In this document: positions 16,443-26,213 of the stretch, piece after piece | How the letters are laid out: each line of letters opens with the position of its first letter | Position numbering within the stretch: the first letter of the stretch is position 1 | From: Paenibacillus gyeongsangnamensis | GTDB lineage: Bacteria > Bacillota > Bacilli > Paenibacillales > NBRC-103111 | Length of the DNA stretch: 64,000 nucleotides | Direction: 5' to 3' | NCBI RefSeq assembly: GCF_027533625.1 | Contig: NZ_JAQAGZ010000023.1 | Location: forward strand, 97,010-161,009 | Made by a program: the position numbers and the translations under genes | Notes under the pieces: model-generated | Databases searched by the model: none | What the model was told of the DNA's origin: nothing | Seen by the model: only the letters and a program-made list of their open reading frames with translations

Positions 16443-17381
16443 ATGCAATATCGGAAGCTGGGAAAGACCGGTTTGAAGGTTAGCGACATCAGTCTGGGAA
16501 GTTGGTTGACATACGGAGGATATGTAGAGCGCGAGAATGCGGTCAAATCAATCGAGACGGCTTACAGGCTCGGAATCAATTTCTTCGATACGGCGAATGT
16601 ATACGAAAGGGGAGAGGCTGAGAAGCTGGTAGGCGAGACGCTTCGGTCATTCCCGCGTGAATCTTATGTACTCGCGACCAAGGTGTTCGGCCAGATGGGC
16701 GACGGACCGAATGACCGGGGCTTGTCCCGCAAGCATATTATGGAGCAGTGCCATGCCAGCCTGAAGAGGCTTGGGACGGATTATGTGGACCTGTATTACT
16801 GCCACCGTCATGACCCGAACACGCCGCTGGAAGAGACGCTGCGCGCGCTAGACGACCTGGTGCGCCAAGGAAAGGTGCTGTATGTCGGTGTAAGCGAATG
16901 GACGGCGTCCCAAATGGCTGAAGCGCACGCCATTGCGGATCGGTTACTACTGGACCGGATCGTTGCGAATCAGCCGATCTACAATATGCTCAACCGATAT
17001 ATCGAGAAAGAAGTGATTCCTTACGGCGAGCGTCAAGGCATCGGACAAGTGGTGTTCTCGCCTCTTGCACAAGGACTGCTGACGGGTAAATACAGCTCAG
17101 CGAGCGACTATCCCGCCGACAGCCGGGCGGCGAAGTTGGAGGGTATTCGCAAGGGCATTACAGAAGAGAAAATCAATAAAGTAATCGAGCTGGGCCGAAT
17201 CGCATCCGAGCTTGAGCTTTCGGTCGGGCAGCTGGCGCTTGCCTGGATTTTGCGGCAACCGAATGTAACCAGCGCATTAGTGGGCGCGAGCCGTCCGGAG
17301 CAGGTGGAGGAGAACGCGAAAGCGTCCGGCGTAACGTTAAGCGCCGACGTCGTAGAGCGTATCGAGCAGATATTAGCTTAA
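16443..17381 (+). CDS. Aldo/keto reductase, Kv-beta / YhdN-like subgroup
   Basis: A 312-residue AKR with MQYRKLGKTGLKVSDISLGSW at the start. The catalytic Asp and Tyr lie in FFDTANVYERGE, Lys in LATKVFG and His in YYCHRHD. The cofactor segment ALVGASRPEQVEEN is near the C terminus. The GLSRKHI and WTASQM segments match the voltage-gated K+ channel beta-subunit-like AKR branch. A purine-rich stretch with GGGG and GGAG precedes ATG. It ends 40 bases before a strong terminator. The physiological substrate is unknown. Confidence 0.9.
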   Translation: MQYRKLGKTGLKVSDISLGSWLTYGGYVERENAVKSIETAYRLGINFFDTANVYERGEAEKLVGETLRSFPRESYVLATKVFGQMGDGPNDRGLSRKHIMEQCHASLKRLGTDYVDLYYCHRHDPNTPLEETLRALDDLVRQGKVLYVGVSEWTASQMAEAHAIADRLLLDRIVANQPIYNMLNRYIEKEVIPYGERQGIGQVVFSPLAQGLLTGKYSSASDYPADSRAAKLEGIRKGITEEKINKVIELGRIASELELSVGQLALAWILRQPNVTSALVGASRPEQVEENAKASGVTLSADVVERIEQILA

Positions 17382-17420
17382 TTTAGAAAGAGTACCGCTC
17401 AAGAAAGGCGGACATTCGTT

Positions 17421-17461
17421 GGCTGGAGAGGTGGATTATCATCACCTCTCTAGCCATTTTT
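17421..17461 (+). terminator. Terminator after the second AKR gene
   Basis: GGCTGGAGAGGTG pairs with CACCTCTCTAGCC (one mismatch), followed by ATTTTT. Confidence 0.85.
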
Positions 17462-17588
17462 AGGGGCAGCGGTTGCCTCTCAAGTAACCAGCGATATATC
17501 GATTTAGGATCCCTGTATAGGGCGTACTTTCCCGTAACTTAATGCAGCTGTTTTAAATTGTCGGTAGACAAGAACATACATTCATTGG

Positions 17589-17613
17589 AACCCGCGTTCT
17601 GCGCGGGTTTTTC
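17589..17613 (+). terminator. Second intrinsic terminator
   Basis: AACCCGCG (17589-17596), loop TTCTG, CGCGGGTT then TTTT. No gene lies between this and the previous terminator, so it may be a back-up or serve a small unseen RNA. Confidence 0.75.
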
Positions 17614-17875
17614 ACTTTAGTTCTTCGCGGATCAATATCCAAACCCTCAGACTCCGTTATTAGACGTATCCCCATTTTCGGTCCATGCCAACGCTTCCCC
17701 CATAATCGAGCATGCAGATTCGCATCGGCGCTTCCTCTTGTTGCTTAAAACGGTCTGGCATCTTCGAAGGACTTCGATAAGCCATCGTTAGAAGAGGATA
17801 GCAGGAAAGATCGGAGGATTTTAAAAGAAATCGATGTTTACTCTTATTTTCCAAGCTGTATTTGATTTTTATAAT

Positions 17876-17891
17876 AAAGAAAACGATTTCA
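17876..17891 (+). promoter_or_regulatory. Candidate CcpA site (cre) before the sugar ABC operon
   Basis: AAAGAAAACGATTTCA fits the cre consensus WWTGNAARCGNWWWCA with one mismatch. It lies between a TATAAT-like element (17870-17875) and the ribosome site, where a bound repressor would block transcription. This would place the operon under carbon catabolite repression. Confidence 0.45.
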
Positions 17892-17906
17892 AAGAGGTGA
17901 ACTCAA

Positions 17907-18848
17907 ATGGAGACAGCCGTGTCCACGACATTGTCAAAACGGAGTAGAACGAAGCAAAAACGTTGGGATTCCCCCATCGCCGGATATTTGTTTATATCGC
18001 CATGGATTATCGGGTTTTTGACACTGACACTGTATCCCATGATCCAATCGCTTTATTATTCATTCACCGATTTTTCACTGCTCGAGGCGCCGAATTGGGT
18101 AGGAGTCCGAAACTATGAGAAAATATTGACCTCCGACGATAAGTTCATTCAGTCCATCAAGGTTACCTTTATGTATGTCATTACCTCCGTGCCGTTAAGA
18201 ATGGTGGCCGCTTTATTTATCGCGATGCTGCTGGCCAAAAACGTCAAAGGCATGTCCGCCTACCGTACGGCGATCTATTTTCCGTCATTAATCGGAGGAA
18301 GCATTGCGGTATCCATCTTATGGAGAAACATTTTCGGCAAAGAGGGCTACATCAATCATATTTTGGGGTATTTCGGCATTGGAAGCACCGCCTGGGTGAA
18401 TAATCCCGATACGGCATTAGGCACGCTGGTGCTGCTGGTCGTTTGGCAGTTCGGCTCGGCGATGGTTATTTTCCTAGCCGGCCTCAAGCAAATTCCCGCC
18501 GATTTGTACGAAGCTTCCTCGGTGGACGGCGCAGGGAAGGTCCGGCAGTTTTTCAATATTACGCTACCGATGCTGTCTCCGACGATTTATTTCAATCTGG
18601 TCATGGGCATTATTTCCTCTTTTCAAATGTTTACGCCGGCCATGATCATTACGCAGGGCGGCCCGATGGCCTCCACCTATGTGTATGCGCTTTACCTGTA
18701 TGAACGCGGCTTCGGGCAGCTGCAGATGGGGTATGCTTCCGGTCTTGCCTGGATCATGCTCCTCTTGATCGCGGCCTCGACCTCCGTCATATTTATCACC
18801 TCCAAATACTGGGTGTTTTACGAATCCGAGGGGAGCAGAAGGCGATGA
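17907..18848 (+). CDS. Sugar ABC transporter permease, CUT1 (LacF/UgpA-like)
   Basis: A 313-residue inner-membrane permease with six predicted transmembrane segments. A Lys/Arg-rich cytoplasmic N terminus leads to YLFISPWIIGFLTLTLYPMIQSLYYSF, the usual first segment. The EAA loop near residue 210 reads EASSVDGAGKVRQFFNITLPMLSP and contacts the ATPase. AGAGGTGA precedes ATG. It overlaps the second permease gene by 4 bases (ATGA). No ATPase is encoded here, which is usual because a shared MsmX-type ATPase commonly serves CUT1 systems in Firmicutes. Confidence 0.93.
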   Translation: METAVSTTLSKRSRTKQKRWDSPIAGYLFISPWIIGFLTLTLYPMIQSLYYSFTDFSLLEAPNWVGVRNYEKILTSDDKFIQSIKVTFMYVITSVPLRMVAALFIAMLLAKNVKGMSAYRTAIYFPSLIGGSIAVSILWRNIFGKEGYINHILGYFGIGSTAWVNNPDTALGTLVLLVVWQFGSAMVIFLAGLKQIPADLYEASSVDGAGKVRQFFNITLPMLSPTIYFNLVMGIISSFQMFTPAMIITQGGPMASTYVYALYLYERGFGQLQMGYASGLAWIMLLLIAASTSVIFITSKYWVFYESEGSRRR

Positions 18849-19693
18849 ACATTACAAGTTCCTACAAAGTCAGACTCCGTCAGCTCGTTCTTTTCGTGAT
18901 AAGCGTCGTGATGATTTATCCAGTCATCTGGTGGCTGGGCGCGTCCTTTAAATCGAACGAGGAGTTAAGCCTGCCGGGCTTGTTTCCGTCCAAATGGATG
19001 TGGAGCAACTTCACGGACGGCTGGCATGCGATACCCGGCCATTCCTTCACCGATTTTTACATCAACAACGCTAAGCTCGAAGCGGGGATTTTGGTGACCA
19101 CCGTACTGTCGTGCAGTCTGGTTGCTTTCGGCTTTGCGCGCCTGCATTTTCCGCTTCAGAAGTTTTGGTTTTCCCTGCTCATGATGACCCTGATGCTGCC
19201 CAGCCAGGTCACGATCATTCCGCAGTATGCGCTGTTCCATCATCTTGGCTGGGTGAATACGTATTTGCCGTTTATCGTTCCCCATTCCTTGGCCGGAGGC
19301 GCGGGAGGCAGTTTCTTCGTGTTCCTGCTCATCCAGTTCATACGCGGTATTCCGCGGGAGCTCGATGAATCGGCGAAAATGGACGGCTGCAGCTGGTTCG
19401 GCATTTATTGGCGCATTGTGCTGCCGCTTACGAAACCGGCGCTCGTGACGGTACTGATCTACTGTTTTCTGTGGAACTGGGACGACTTCTTCGGGCATCT
19501 GCTGTACATCAACTCCGTCGACAAATATACGGTGGGCCTGGCGCTCCGGATGTTTAACGATTCGCAGTCGGCGCAGGCGTGGGGCCAGCTGCTCGCCATG
19601 GGTCTGGTTTCGGTCATCCCTAGTGCCATCCTGTTTTTTATGGCGCAAAAGCATTTCGTTGAAGGCGTTGCCACAACGGGCATTAAAGGATAG
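18845..19693 (+). CDS. Sugar ABC transporter permease, CUT1 (UgpE/MalG-like)
   Basis: A 282-residue membrane protein with about six hydrophobic segments. The first follows residue 10 (LVLFVISVVMIYPVIWWL). The EAA motif is ELDESAKMDGCSWFGIYWRIVLPLTKP. C-terminal FVEGVATTGIKG is typical for this subunit. It is translationally coupled to the preceding permease by an ATGA overlap. Together they form the channel for the substrate delivered by the binding proteins that follow. Confidence 0.93.
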   Translation: MNITSSYKVRLRQLVLFVISVVMIYPVIWWLGASFKSNEELSLPGLFPSKWMWSNFTDGWHAIPGHSFTDFYINNAKLEAGILVTTVLSCSLVAFGFARLHFPLQKFWFSLLMMTLMLPSQVTIIPQYALFHHLGWVNTYLPFIVPHSLAGGAGGSFFVFLLIQFIRGIPRELDESAKMDGCSWFGIYWRIVLPLTKPALVTVLIYCFLWNWDDFFGHLLYINSVDKYTVGLALRMFNDSQSAQAWGQLLAMGLVSVIPSAILFFMAQKHFVEGVATTGIKG

Positions 19694-19762
19694 CGCCCCC
19701 TTAGGTTCCAGTAGTTTTTCCATTTTAATAAATCAAGCAAACCAAAAAAGGAGACGGTCAAA

Positions 19763-21067
19763 ATGAAGAGAATCAGCAAAAAACTGACCTTGGCGGCCTT
19801 ATCGACGGTCATCGGGTTATCCTTAACCGGCTGCGGGGGAGCAAGCTCCACAGACAATAAGACGGCTTCGGCTTCGGGCGCCGACAACGCGAACAAGCAA
19901 ATCAAGCTGCGGATCAGCTGGTGGGGGTCGCAGCCGAGGCACGATGCCACATTGAAAATTCTCGATTTGTATAAGAAAAAGAATCCGAATGTTACCTTCG
20001 AATCGGAGTATTCCGGCTTTGACGGCTACATTGACAAGCTGACTACGGAGGCGGCCGCGAAAAACGCACCCGACATTATACAGCTCGATGCCGCATGGCT
20101 GGCCGATTGGAACGCCCGCGGCCTGCTCGCGGATTTGAGCTCCGTAAATTTGAAAGATATGGACGCATCGCTGGCCGACTCCGGGAAATACAAAGGCAAA
20201 CAAACGACGGTACCGATCGGCAAAAACGCGTGGGGGATCGTATACGATAAAGGCGCCTTGGACAAGCTGGGCCTGCAAATGCCGAAGGACGGCATCACGT
20301 GGGACGATTTCTTCAAGCTCGCCCGCGAAGCGAAGCAAAAGCTGGGCAAGGATCAATATGTGCTGCAGGATATGAGCAGTAACTGGGAAACGTACTGGTC
20401 CTACCAATTAAGCCAAGGCAAGGGCTATGCGATTACGCCGGAAGGCAAATTCAACTATGACAAGGATACGTACATCAAGTGGGTGAACATTTTCAGCGAT
20501 CTCCGCAAAGAAGGAGTCGTTCCGCCTGCCGATGTGATGACCGGCGACAAAGAGCTGGATCCGAAGCTTGACCTGATGATCAATGGCAAAATTATTTTCC
20601 GGTCCGCGCACGCCGCCCAAGCGTCCTCCTGGGACAGCATGAAGCCGGGTAGCATTGGCGTTGCCGCCATGCCTAAAGCGGCGCAAGCCGGCGGCTGGCT
20701 TAAGGCCACCTTCTTTTTTGGCGTCAGCCAGGACTCCAAATACCGCGAGGAAGCGGCCAAGTTTGTCGACTGGTTCATCAACGATCCGGAAGCTGGCGAA
20801 ATTTCCGGAACGACACGCGGCGTGCCGGTATCGAGCAAAATTTTGGCGCAGCTGCAGCCTAAATTCACCCCGGCGGACAAATTGACCGTCGATATGATTG
20901 ATCAGACGGCATCCAATACGCAGAAGTACCTGCCTACGCCTAAAGGTTGGGATGCTTTTGTGACGAAGGATTATAAGAGCATAGGCGAAGCGTTGATGTT
21001 CGGCAAAACGAATCCGGAACAAGCCTACAACGATCTAAAGAAGAAATCTTCGGACTACGAAAAATAA
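19763..21067 (+). CDS. Extracellular sugar-binding lipoprotein, copy A
   Basis: A 434-residue CUT1 solute-binding protein. The signal peptide has a lipobox LSLTGC, giving lipid attachment at Cys about 24, followed by a Ser/Ala/Asn linker. The mature part begins LRISWWGSQPRHDATLKIL, a form common in oligosaccharide-binding proteins. AAGGAG is 11 bases before ATG. It follows the two permeases and is likely the main receptor of the system. A close paralogue lies immediately downstream, after a terminator. Sugar specificity cannot be read. Confidence 0.92.
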   Translation: MKRISKKLTLAALSTVIGLSLTGCGGASSTDNKTASASGADNANKQIKLRISWWGSQPRHDATLKILDLYKKKNPNVTFESEYSGFDGYIDKLTTEAAAKNAPDIIQLDAAWLADWNARGLLADLSSVNLKDMDASLADSGKYKGKQTTVPIGKNAWGIVYDKGALDKLGLQMPKDGITWDDFFKLAREAKQKLGKDQYVLQDMSSNWETYWSYQLSQGKGYAITPEGKFNYDKDTYIKWVNIFSDLRKEGVVPPADVMTGDKELDPKLDLMINGKIIFRSAHAAQASSWDSMKPGSIGVAAMPKAAQAGGWLKATFFFGVSQDSKYREEAAKFVDWFINDPEAGEISGTTRGVPVSSKILAQLQPKFTPADKLTVDMIDQTASNTQKYLPTPKGWDAFVTKDYKSIGEALMFGKTNPEQAYNDLKKKSSDYEK

Positions 21068-21138
21068 TCAGAATGGGACTGACAAGTCGCGGAAGCGGAT
21101 ATTACAAAATCCTTTAACTAATCCGCTGGCCCTGTGGG

Positions 21139-21195
21139 ATCGCTCTTTATGGTAGTTTGTCTGACGGACAAATGCCGATGAAGAGCGATTTTTTT
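21139..21195 (+). terminator. Strong terminator between the two binding-protein genes
   Basis: ATCGCTCTT pairs with AAGAGCGAT and an inner TTTGTC-TGAC-GGACAAA stem extends it; seven T follow. It separates copy A from copy B, so the abundant receptor transcript probably stops here. Confidence 0.85.
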
Positions 21196-21244
21196 CCCAT
21201 CATGCCGCACCGGAGGTCGTTTTTGAAGAAATTAGCGATTAATT

Positions 21245-21273
21245 GTGGAAAGCGATATCATTTATTTTATAAT
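21245..21273 (+). promoter_or_regulatory. Candidate promoter with CcpA-like site for binding protein B
   Basis: TATAAT at 21268-21273 sits 37 bases before the ATG at 21310. GTGGAAAGCGATATCA (21245-21260) fits the cre consensus with two mismatches and a perfect 3' half. Spacing to the TTGTGG at 21243 is long, so the -35 element is uncertain. Confidence 0.45.
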
Positions 21274-21309
21274 GAAAGTAGGAATGCAGTAATCAAAGGA
21301 GTCTCACGT

Positions 21310-22602
21310 ATGTTAAAATCTCAGTTGCTCGTATGGCTCACGATCATTCCCCTGCTTTGGTCGGCCGGCTGCAGCGCCGCGATGAATACCGGGGGGCCGG
21401 ATTCGGCCGCAAACCAAAATTCCGCCGATAAACCGGTGAAGCTTCGCATCGGCTGGTGGGGCTCGCGGGAGCGGCACGATGCTACGCTCAAAATACTCGC
21501 ATTGTATACGAAGAAACATCCGAATGTCACCTTCGAACCTGAATATTCCGCTTTCGACGGTTATGCTGATAAGCTGGCGACGCAAGCGGCGGCAAAAAAC
21601 GCTCCGGACATTATCCAGATGGACGCCTCATGGCTGGCCGATTACAATGCCCGCGGGTATTTGGCTGATTTGAGCGGAGTTAACACAAAGGATGTGGAGT
21701 CGGGTTTGCTGAAGGAAGGGCAGTATGCGGGGAAACAAACGGCCATGCCGCTAGGGAAAAATGCATGGGGACTCATTTACGATAAGGATACGCTGCATAA
21801 ATTAGGCTTTGACATGCCGGAGGCCGGGATTACATGGGACCAGTTTTTTAAGCTCGCTAAAGAAATCAAGATGAAGCTGGATAAGGGTCATTTTGTGCTG
21901 GCGGACTTTACCAACAACCGTGAAATGTATACCTCTTACCAGTTAAGCAAAGGGCTGGACTATCCGGTCACTCCGGACGGCCGGTTTAATTTTAACAAGG
22001 ACCTATGGCTGGAATGGGTAAACACGTTTGACGAGCTGAGAAAAGCCGGGGTCGTCCCGCCTGCCGATATAGCGGTCGGGGATAAGGATATCGATGCCAA
22101 GCAGGATTTGCTCGTAACCGGCAAAATTATTTTTAAAGCGGCCCACGCCGCGCAAGTATCCTCTTGGGATACATTAAAACCCGGAAGCATCGGTGTGTAC
22201 ACGATTCCGACCGATAAGCAGGGGGGAGGCTGGCTCAAGGCTACGTTTTTCTTCAGTGTTATTCAAGAATCGAAGCATAAGCAGGAAGCGATCCGGTTTA
22301 TCGACTGGTTTATCAACGACCCGGAGGCGGCAGCCATTTCGGGCACCACCCGCGGCGTACCGGTTTCGGACAAAATCGTCTCTCAGCTCGAGCCCCGATT
22401 TACGGATGCCGACCGGCTGACGATTGAAATGATAGACAAAGCCTCCGCCCGGGCACTGCATTTCAATCCGGGCGCCAAAGGATGGATTAACTTTGATACG
22501 AAACAATACAAAATGATTGCGGAATCCATTATGTTCGGCAAAACTACGCCGGAGCAGGGCTTCGAGGAATTGAAGCAAACGGCGGCCGCCTATCAGAAAT
22601 GA
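21310..22602 (+). CDS. Extracellular sugar-binding lipoprotein, copy B
   Basis: About 430 residues from the chosen ATG, which follows AAAGGAG; an in-frame upstream ATG at 21157 lies inside the terminator and lacks a ribosome site. The lipoprotein signal MLKSQLLVWLTIIPLLWSAGC is standard. The mature protein is clearly paralogous to copy A across its whole length: WWGSRERHDATLKIL, NAPDIIQMDASWLADYNARGYLADLSG, GTTRGVPVSDKI. It probably binds a related ligand for the same permeases, or acts as a sensor for the downstream YesM/YesN-type pair. It has its own promoter and candidate cre site. Confidence 0.9.
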   Translation: MLKSQLLVWLTIIPLLWSAGCSAAMNTGGPDSAANQNSADKPVKLRIGWWGSRERHDATLKILALYTKKHPNVTFEPEYSAFDGYADKLATQAAAKNAPDIIQMDASWLADYNARGYLADLSGVNTKDVESGLLKEGQYAGKQTAMPLGKNAWGLIYDKDTLHKLGFDMPEAGITWDQFFKLAKEIKMKLDKGHFVLADFTNNREMYTSYQLSKGLDYPVTPDGRFNFNKDLWLEWVNTFDELRKAGVVPPADIAVGDKDIDAKQDLLVTGKIIFKAAHAAQVSSWDTLKPGSIGVYTIPTDKQGGGWLKATFFFSVIQESKHKQEAIRFIDWFINDPEAAAISGTTRGVPVSDKIVSQLEPRFTDADRLTIEMIDKASARALHFNPGAKGWINFDTKQYKMIAESIMFGKTTPEQGFEELKQTAAAYQK

Positions 22603-22658
22603 GTGGGCGATATTGAATGGCGTATATTAGCGCATTTTAGTACCGGGAGGTGCTGCAG

Positions 22659-24215
22659 ATGTGGAAAGTGGCGATTATCGACGACGATAGGCAGGTTTTG
22701 AGAGGCATGAAGCAGGTGATTCCCTGGGAGGAGCTCGGAGCGGAGTGGGTTGGCGAGAGCATGAACGGGGAGCGCGGATTGGAGTTGGTTCGGAAGGAAC
22801 AGCCCGATATCGTCATCACCGACATCTATATGCCGGTGATGAACGGCCTGCAAATGATAGAAATTCTCAGAAACGAGCAGTTTCAAGGGATAATTTTGAT
22901 CCACAGCGGTTACTCCGACTTCGAAGTCGCCCGTAAGGCGCTGCGCCTGAAAGTAGAGGATTATTTGTCCAAGCCGATCTCCAGGACGACGATCCGAGAC
23001 ACCTTGCTGCGGGCGATCGAGTCCATTCAATCTGAAGCCTCCGTGAAGCTGGAACATGAGAAGCTGAGGGAAAAGCTGGTCTTGTACGAGCCTTTCGTCC
23101 GCAAGGAGCTGTTGAAAAGGGCGGTCATGGGAACAACGGACGCCATTCCGGAGGCCGAGCTGTCGCTTGCGGGCGGGGGACCGAACAATCATTTGGTGCT
23201 CGGCTTGGAAATCATAAGGACCGCACGCATCTCCGATGTGCGGGCTCCGGATCGCTTCCTGTTCCGGTTTGCCGTGCAAAACATTATTAACGAAATTTTG
23301 AACGAGGCTGGCTATTCGTTTGATTATGTCGAGCTGCACGGGTATTATAGCGCCCTCATACTGCATTTTGACAAAGAGAAGGAGTATCCGGAGCTGCTGA
23401 AAGTCATCAGCGAAATATCGGCCCGCATCGTCGAATGCGTGCACCGTTATTTGCAGATTTCCGTAAAAATCGGCATGGGCGGCCTGAAAGAAAGCTGGGC
23501 CGCCGTATCCGATTCCATGGAGGAAGCCTTCCGGTTCTCGGAGCGGACGGCTTCCGATCCGCTTCATATGTCCGCCTCGGTGAAGCCGATGAAGTTTTAC
23601 CATGAGCTGGTCGAAGACATTGAAACGACGCAAGGGAAAAACGCGCATAAAATCGTTCGCCATTATATCAATGCGTTAAAAGAGCAGAGCGGGGGACGGC
23701 AGCTGCAGTACGATCTAATGGGGGCGCAGTTTTGGGCGATTCTGAGCTATACGCTGAATGACGAGGTCGTGCGGCTGCAGGACATTGCCAAGGAAAGCTC
23801 CATTGAGGCGGAGCTGGGCAACATCGTGACTTTGGATCAATATGAAGCTTGGTTAAACGAGAAGATCGCCCAAATCTGCCTGAATCAGGAATGGCATGAT
23901 AATATGAAGCATAAAGTGGCGATCGATTTGATCAAGCAGTTCATTCATGAGAATTACGCCGAGGAAATCACGATCGCTGATTTGGCGGAAAAAGTATATA
24001 TTTCCAAAAATTATTTAAGTCAAATTTTCAAAAACGCGACAGGGGAAACCATCAACAATTATATCGTCAAGGTGAAGATGGAGAAGGCCAGAGGCCTTTT
24101 GCTCGAACGAAAGCTGAAAATCTACGAGGTCGCTCATCGCGTCGGCTACAAAAACATCCCTTATTTCAGCACCACCTTTAAAAAGCATTTCGGGATCACA
24201 CCCGCTGAGCTGTAG
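22659..24215 (+). CDS. Response regulator, AraC-type (YesN-like)
   Basis: About 518 residues. The N-terminal receiver domain (1-120) has VAIIDDDRQ as acidic pocket, Asp in VITDIYMPVMNG as phosphoacceptor and Lys in YLSKPI. A long central region follows, and the C terminus carries two helix-turn-helix motifs of AraC type (ITIADLAEKVYISKNYLSQIFKNATGE and IYEVAHRVGYKNIPYFSTTFKKHFG). GGGAGG is 8 bases before ATG; an in-frame GTG at 22650 overlaps that site and is less likely. It pairs with the histidine kinase downstream and probably activates the sugar operon. Confidence 0.93.
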   Translation: MWKVAIIDDDRQVLRGMKQVIPWEELGAEWVGESMNGERGLELVRKEQPDIVITDIYMPVMNGLQMIEILRNEQFQGIILIHSGYSDFEVARKALRLKVEDYLSKPISRTTIRDTLLRAIESIQSEASVKLEHEKLREKLVLYEPFVRKELLKRAVMGTTDAIPEAELSLAGGGPNNHLVLGLEIIRTARISDVRAPDRFLFRFAVQNIINEILNEAGYSFDYVELHGYYSALILHFDKEKEYPELLKVISEISARIVECVHRYLQISVKIGMGGLKESWAAVSDSMEEAFRFSERTASDPLHMSASVKPMKFYHELVEDIETTQGKNAHKIVRHYINALKEQSGGRQLQYDLMGAQFWAILSYTLNDEVVRLQDIAKESSIEAELGNIVTLDQYEAWLNEKIAQICLNQEWHDNMKHKVAIDLIKQFIHENYAEEITIADLAEKVYISKNYLSQIFKNATGETINNYIVKVKMEKARGLLLERKLKIYEVAHRVGYKNIPYFSTTFKKHFGITPAEL

Positions 24216-24267
24216 CTTGGAGTAAAATATGCGAATCCTATCAAGAACACGGCTGGAGGAACCGGGC

Positions 24268-26091
24268 ATGAAAAATATGTTTAAAAAATACCGCATCGAT
24301 TATTTATTATTCAGCGGATTTTCCAGTTTTATCACCGTGCTTCTTATTGTCGTCATCTCCATCAGCTACACGTTGTCTACCCGGGAAACGGTCAATATGA
24401 CTTCCTTTTACCAGCAGCGGGTATTAAACGAATTGTACAATAAAATCGATATCCAAATGCGCTCGATCGAGCAGATTTCCTTGGCGGCGGCCCGAAATCC
24501 GATCTTGTCCGAATATTCCGAATCGTCCGAGGACGCTTATGTGAATTACCGCAAACTCGAGGAGCTTGAGGCTTTTTTGGCGAGTATAACCTATGCGACT
24601 CCGATTATTCAATCCATCGATTTTTACACCCGAAACGCAGCAGTCGCCAATCCGCAAAGTCCGGTATCCTTTATTGAGGAGAGTCAGGCGAGACAAGAAG
24701 AGTGGTATCCTCTCGTGGATAACACGGACTTCACCTGGATCGGTGAGCACCTGACCCACTCTTACCAAGGGGAGCAGGCGACGGTCAGTTTCTCGCGCAA
24801 GGTGTATTCGCTGTCGGGGGATTATCAGGGCTTGCTCGTCTTAAATGTCAAAGCCTCCGTCATTCAGGCTCTGGTCCGCGGCGAAACGCCCGATGCGAAC
24901 CGCGTATTGCTCGATTCCGGGGGTAGAATGATCACGATTACGGGGGATCCCCGGCTTCAAAGCATGGTCGGGCGGTACATGCCGGAGATGGGCGAGGAAT
25001 CCGGGTTTATGCGGTCAAGCCGCGCGGATGACAGCGTTTTTGGCAAATCCGGCGCAAAAGACCATCTGATCGTGTGGGCAAAGCATTTTAACGTTAATTG
25101 GCGGCTGGTGGAGCTGACTCCATGGGACCAAATCACGCGGGGCAGCGTGCATACCGCGATCATTTTATCGTTGGCCGGCATTACGGCGATCGGGCTATCG
25201 TTGTTTTTTACACTGTCGCTTTCCGGCCAGTTTATTAACCCGATTCGGCTGCTGCTGCAGGAAATGGTCAGATACTCGAACAGCACCAACAAGGTGAACC
25301 TGCCGGAGGATTACCGCAACGAATACGGTGCGCTGTTTATGGGATACCGGAAGCTGATCGACCGCATTCAATCGCTCTATGCGTCGCTGGAGGAACGGTA
25401 TGCCGAACAAAAGAAAGCGGAAATCAAGGCGCTGCAGGCGATGATCAATCCCCATTTCCTTTATAACACGCTGGATCAGCTCAACTGGATGGCGCTGGCC
25501 GCCGGACAGGACAAGCTCAGCCATATTCTTGAGCTGATGGGCAGGATGTTCCGAATCGGCTTGTCCAACGGGGAGAGCTTGATTTCGATCCGCGAGGAAT
25601 TTATCCATGCCCAATGTTATGTGGAAATTCAGCAGCTGCGCTGGGAGGAAGGACTGACCGTGTTGATCGACGTTCCGGAGGAAATCCAAGATTATTATAT
25701 TCCGAAAATGACGCTTCAGCCGTTTATAGAAAATGCGATCATGCACGGGTTTAACGAAAGAACGCAGGGACTGATCCTCATCACGGCGAAGCGGGAGGGC
25801 GATGACATCTTCATCCGGATCACGGATAACGGAGGCGGTTTGAAGCCCCATTGGGACCATCCCCGCAAGGGCAGCACCGGTGGTTACGGAATCCGCAACG
25901 TGAGGGAACGCTACGATACATTTTTCGCCTCAGGGTATGCCATCGATATTGCCAATAATGCAGGCGAAGACGGGACCACGGTCTGCATCCGGCTGCCCGT
26001 ATTGAGCAGCAAGACGCTGAACGCGATGAATACACCTCGTGCTCTTCAAGGAATTGTACGACAGCCTGATGATAGTGGCCTGTGGTATTGA
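24268..26091 (+). CDS. Sensor histidine kinase (YesM-like)
   Basis: About 607 residues. A transmembrane segment near residue 12 and another around 295 bracket an extracellular Cache-like sensor region. A HAMP-like linker follows, then the His_kinase domain with NPHFLYNTLDQLNW (the phosphorylated His) and an ATPase domain ending GGYGIRNVRERY. GGAGG precedes the ATG at 24268; the in-frame ATG 13 codons upstream has no good site. It likely senses the solute brought by the adjacent binding proteins and phosphorylates the regulator encoded just upstream. Confidence 0.92.
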   Translation: MKNMFKKYRIDYLLFSGFSSFITVLLIVVISISYTLSTRETVNMTSFYQQRVLNELYNKIDIQMRSIEQISLAAARNPILSEYSESSEDAYVNYRKLEELEAFLASITYATPIIQSIDFYTRNAAVANPQSPVSFIEESQARQEEWYPLVDNTDFTWIGEHLTHSYQGEQATVSFSRKVYSLSGDYQGLLVLNVKASVIQALVRGETPDANRVLLDSGGRMITITGDPRLQSMVGRYMPEMGEESGFMRSSRADDSVFGKSGAKDHLIVWAKHFNVNWRLVELTPWDQITRGSVHTAIILSLAGITAIGLSLFFTLSLSGQFINPIRLLLQEMVRYSNSTNKVNLPEDYRNEYGALFMGYRKLIDRIQSLYASLEERYAEQKKAEIKALQAMINPHFLYNTLDQLNWMALAAGQDKLSHILELMGRMFRIGLSNGESLISIREEFIHAQCYVEIQQLRWEEGLTVLIDVPEEIQDYYIPKMTLQPFIENAIMHGFNERTQGLILITAKREGDDIFIRITDNGGGLKPHWDHPRKGSTGGYGIRNVRERYDTFFASGYAIDIANNAGEDGTTVCIRLPVLSSKTLNAMNTPRALQGIVRQPDDSGLWY

Positions 26092-26213
26092 TGTAGGCCT
26101 TTCGCGAATGTCGCAATTTCTTATATGTCCTTGTCGTCAATTTGCAATTTAAACCGCTTTCCAAACGTGGTAAGATTTAGCCAAGTTATGTTATATTGAA
26201 GGAGGAAATTCCT

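Noticed and set aside
22593..23663. Long minus-strand frame opposite the YesN-like regulator (similar ones at 27330 and 20408)
   Set aside because: The plus-strand genes have clear receiver, DNA-binding or enzyme motifs, while these frames show no known motif or ribosome site.
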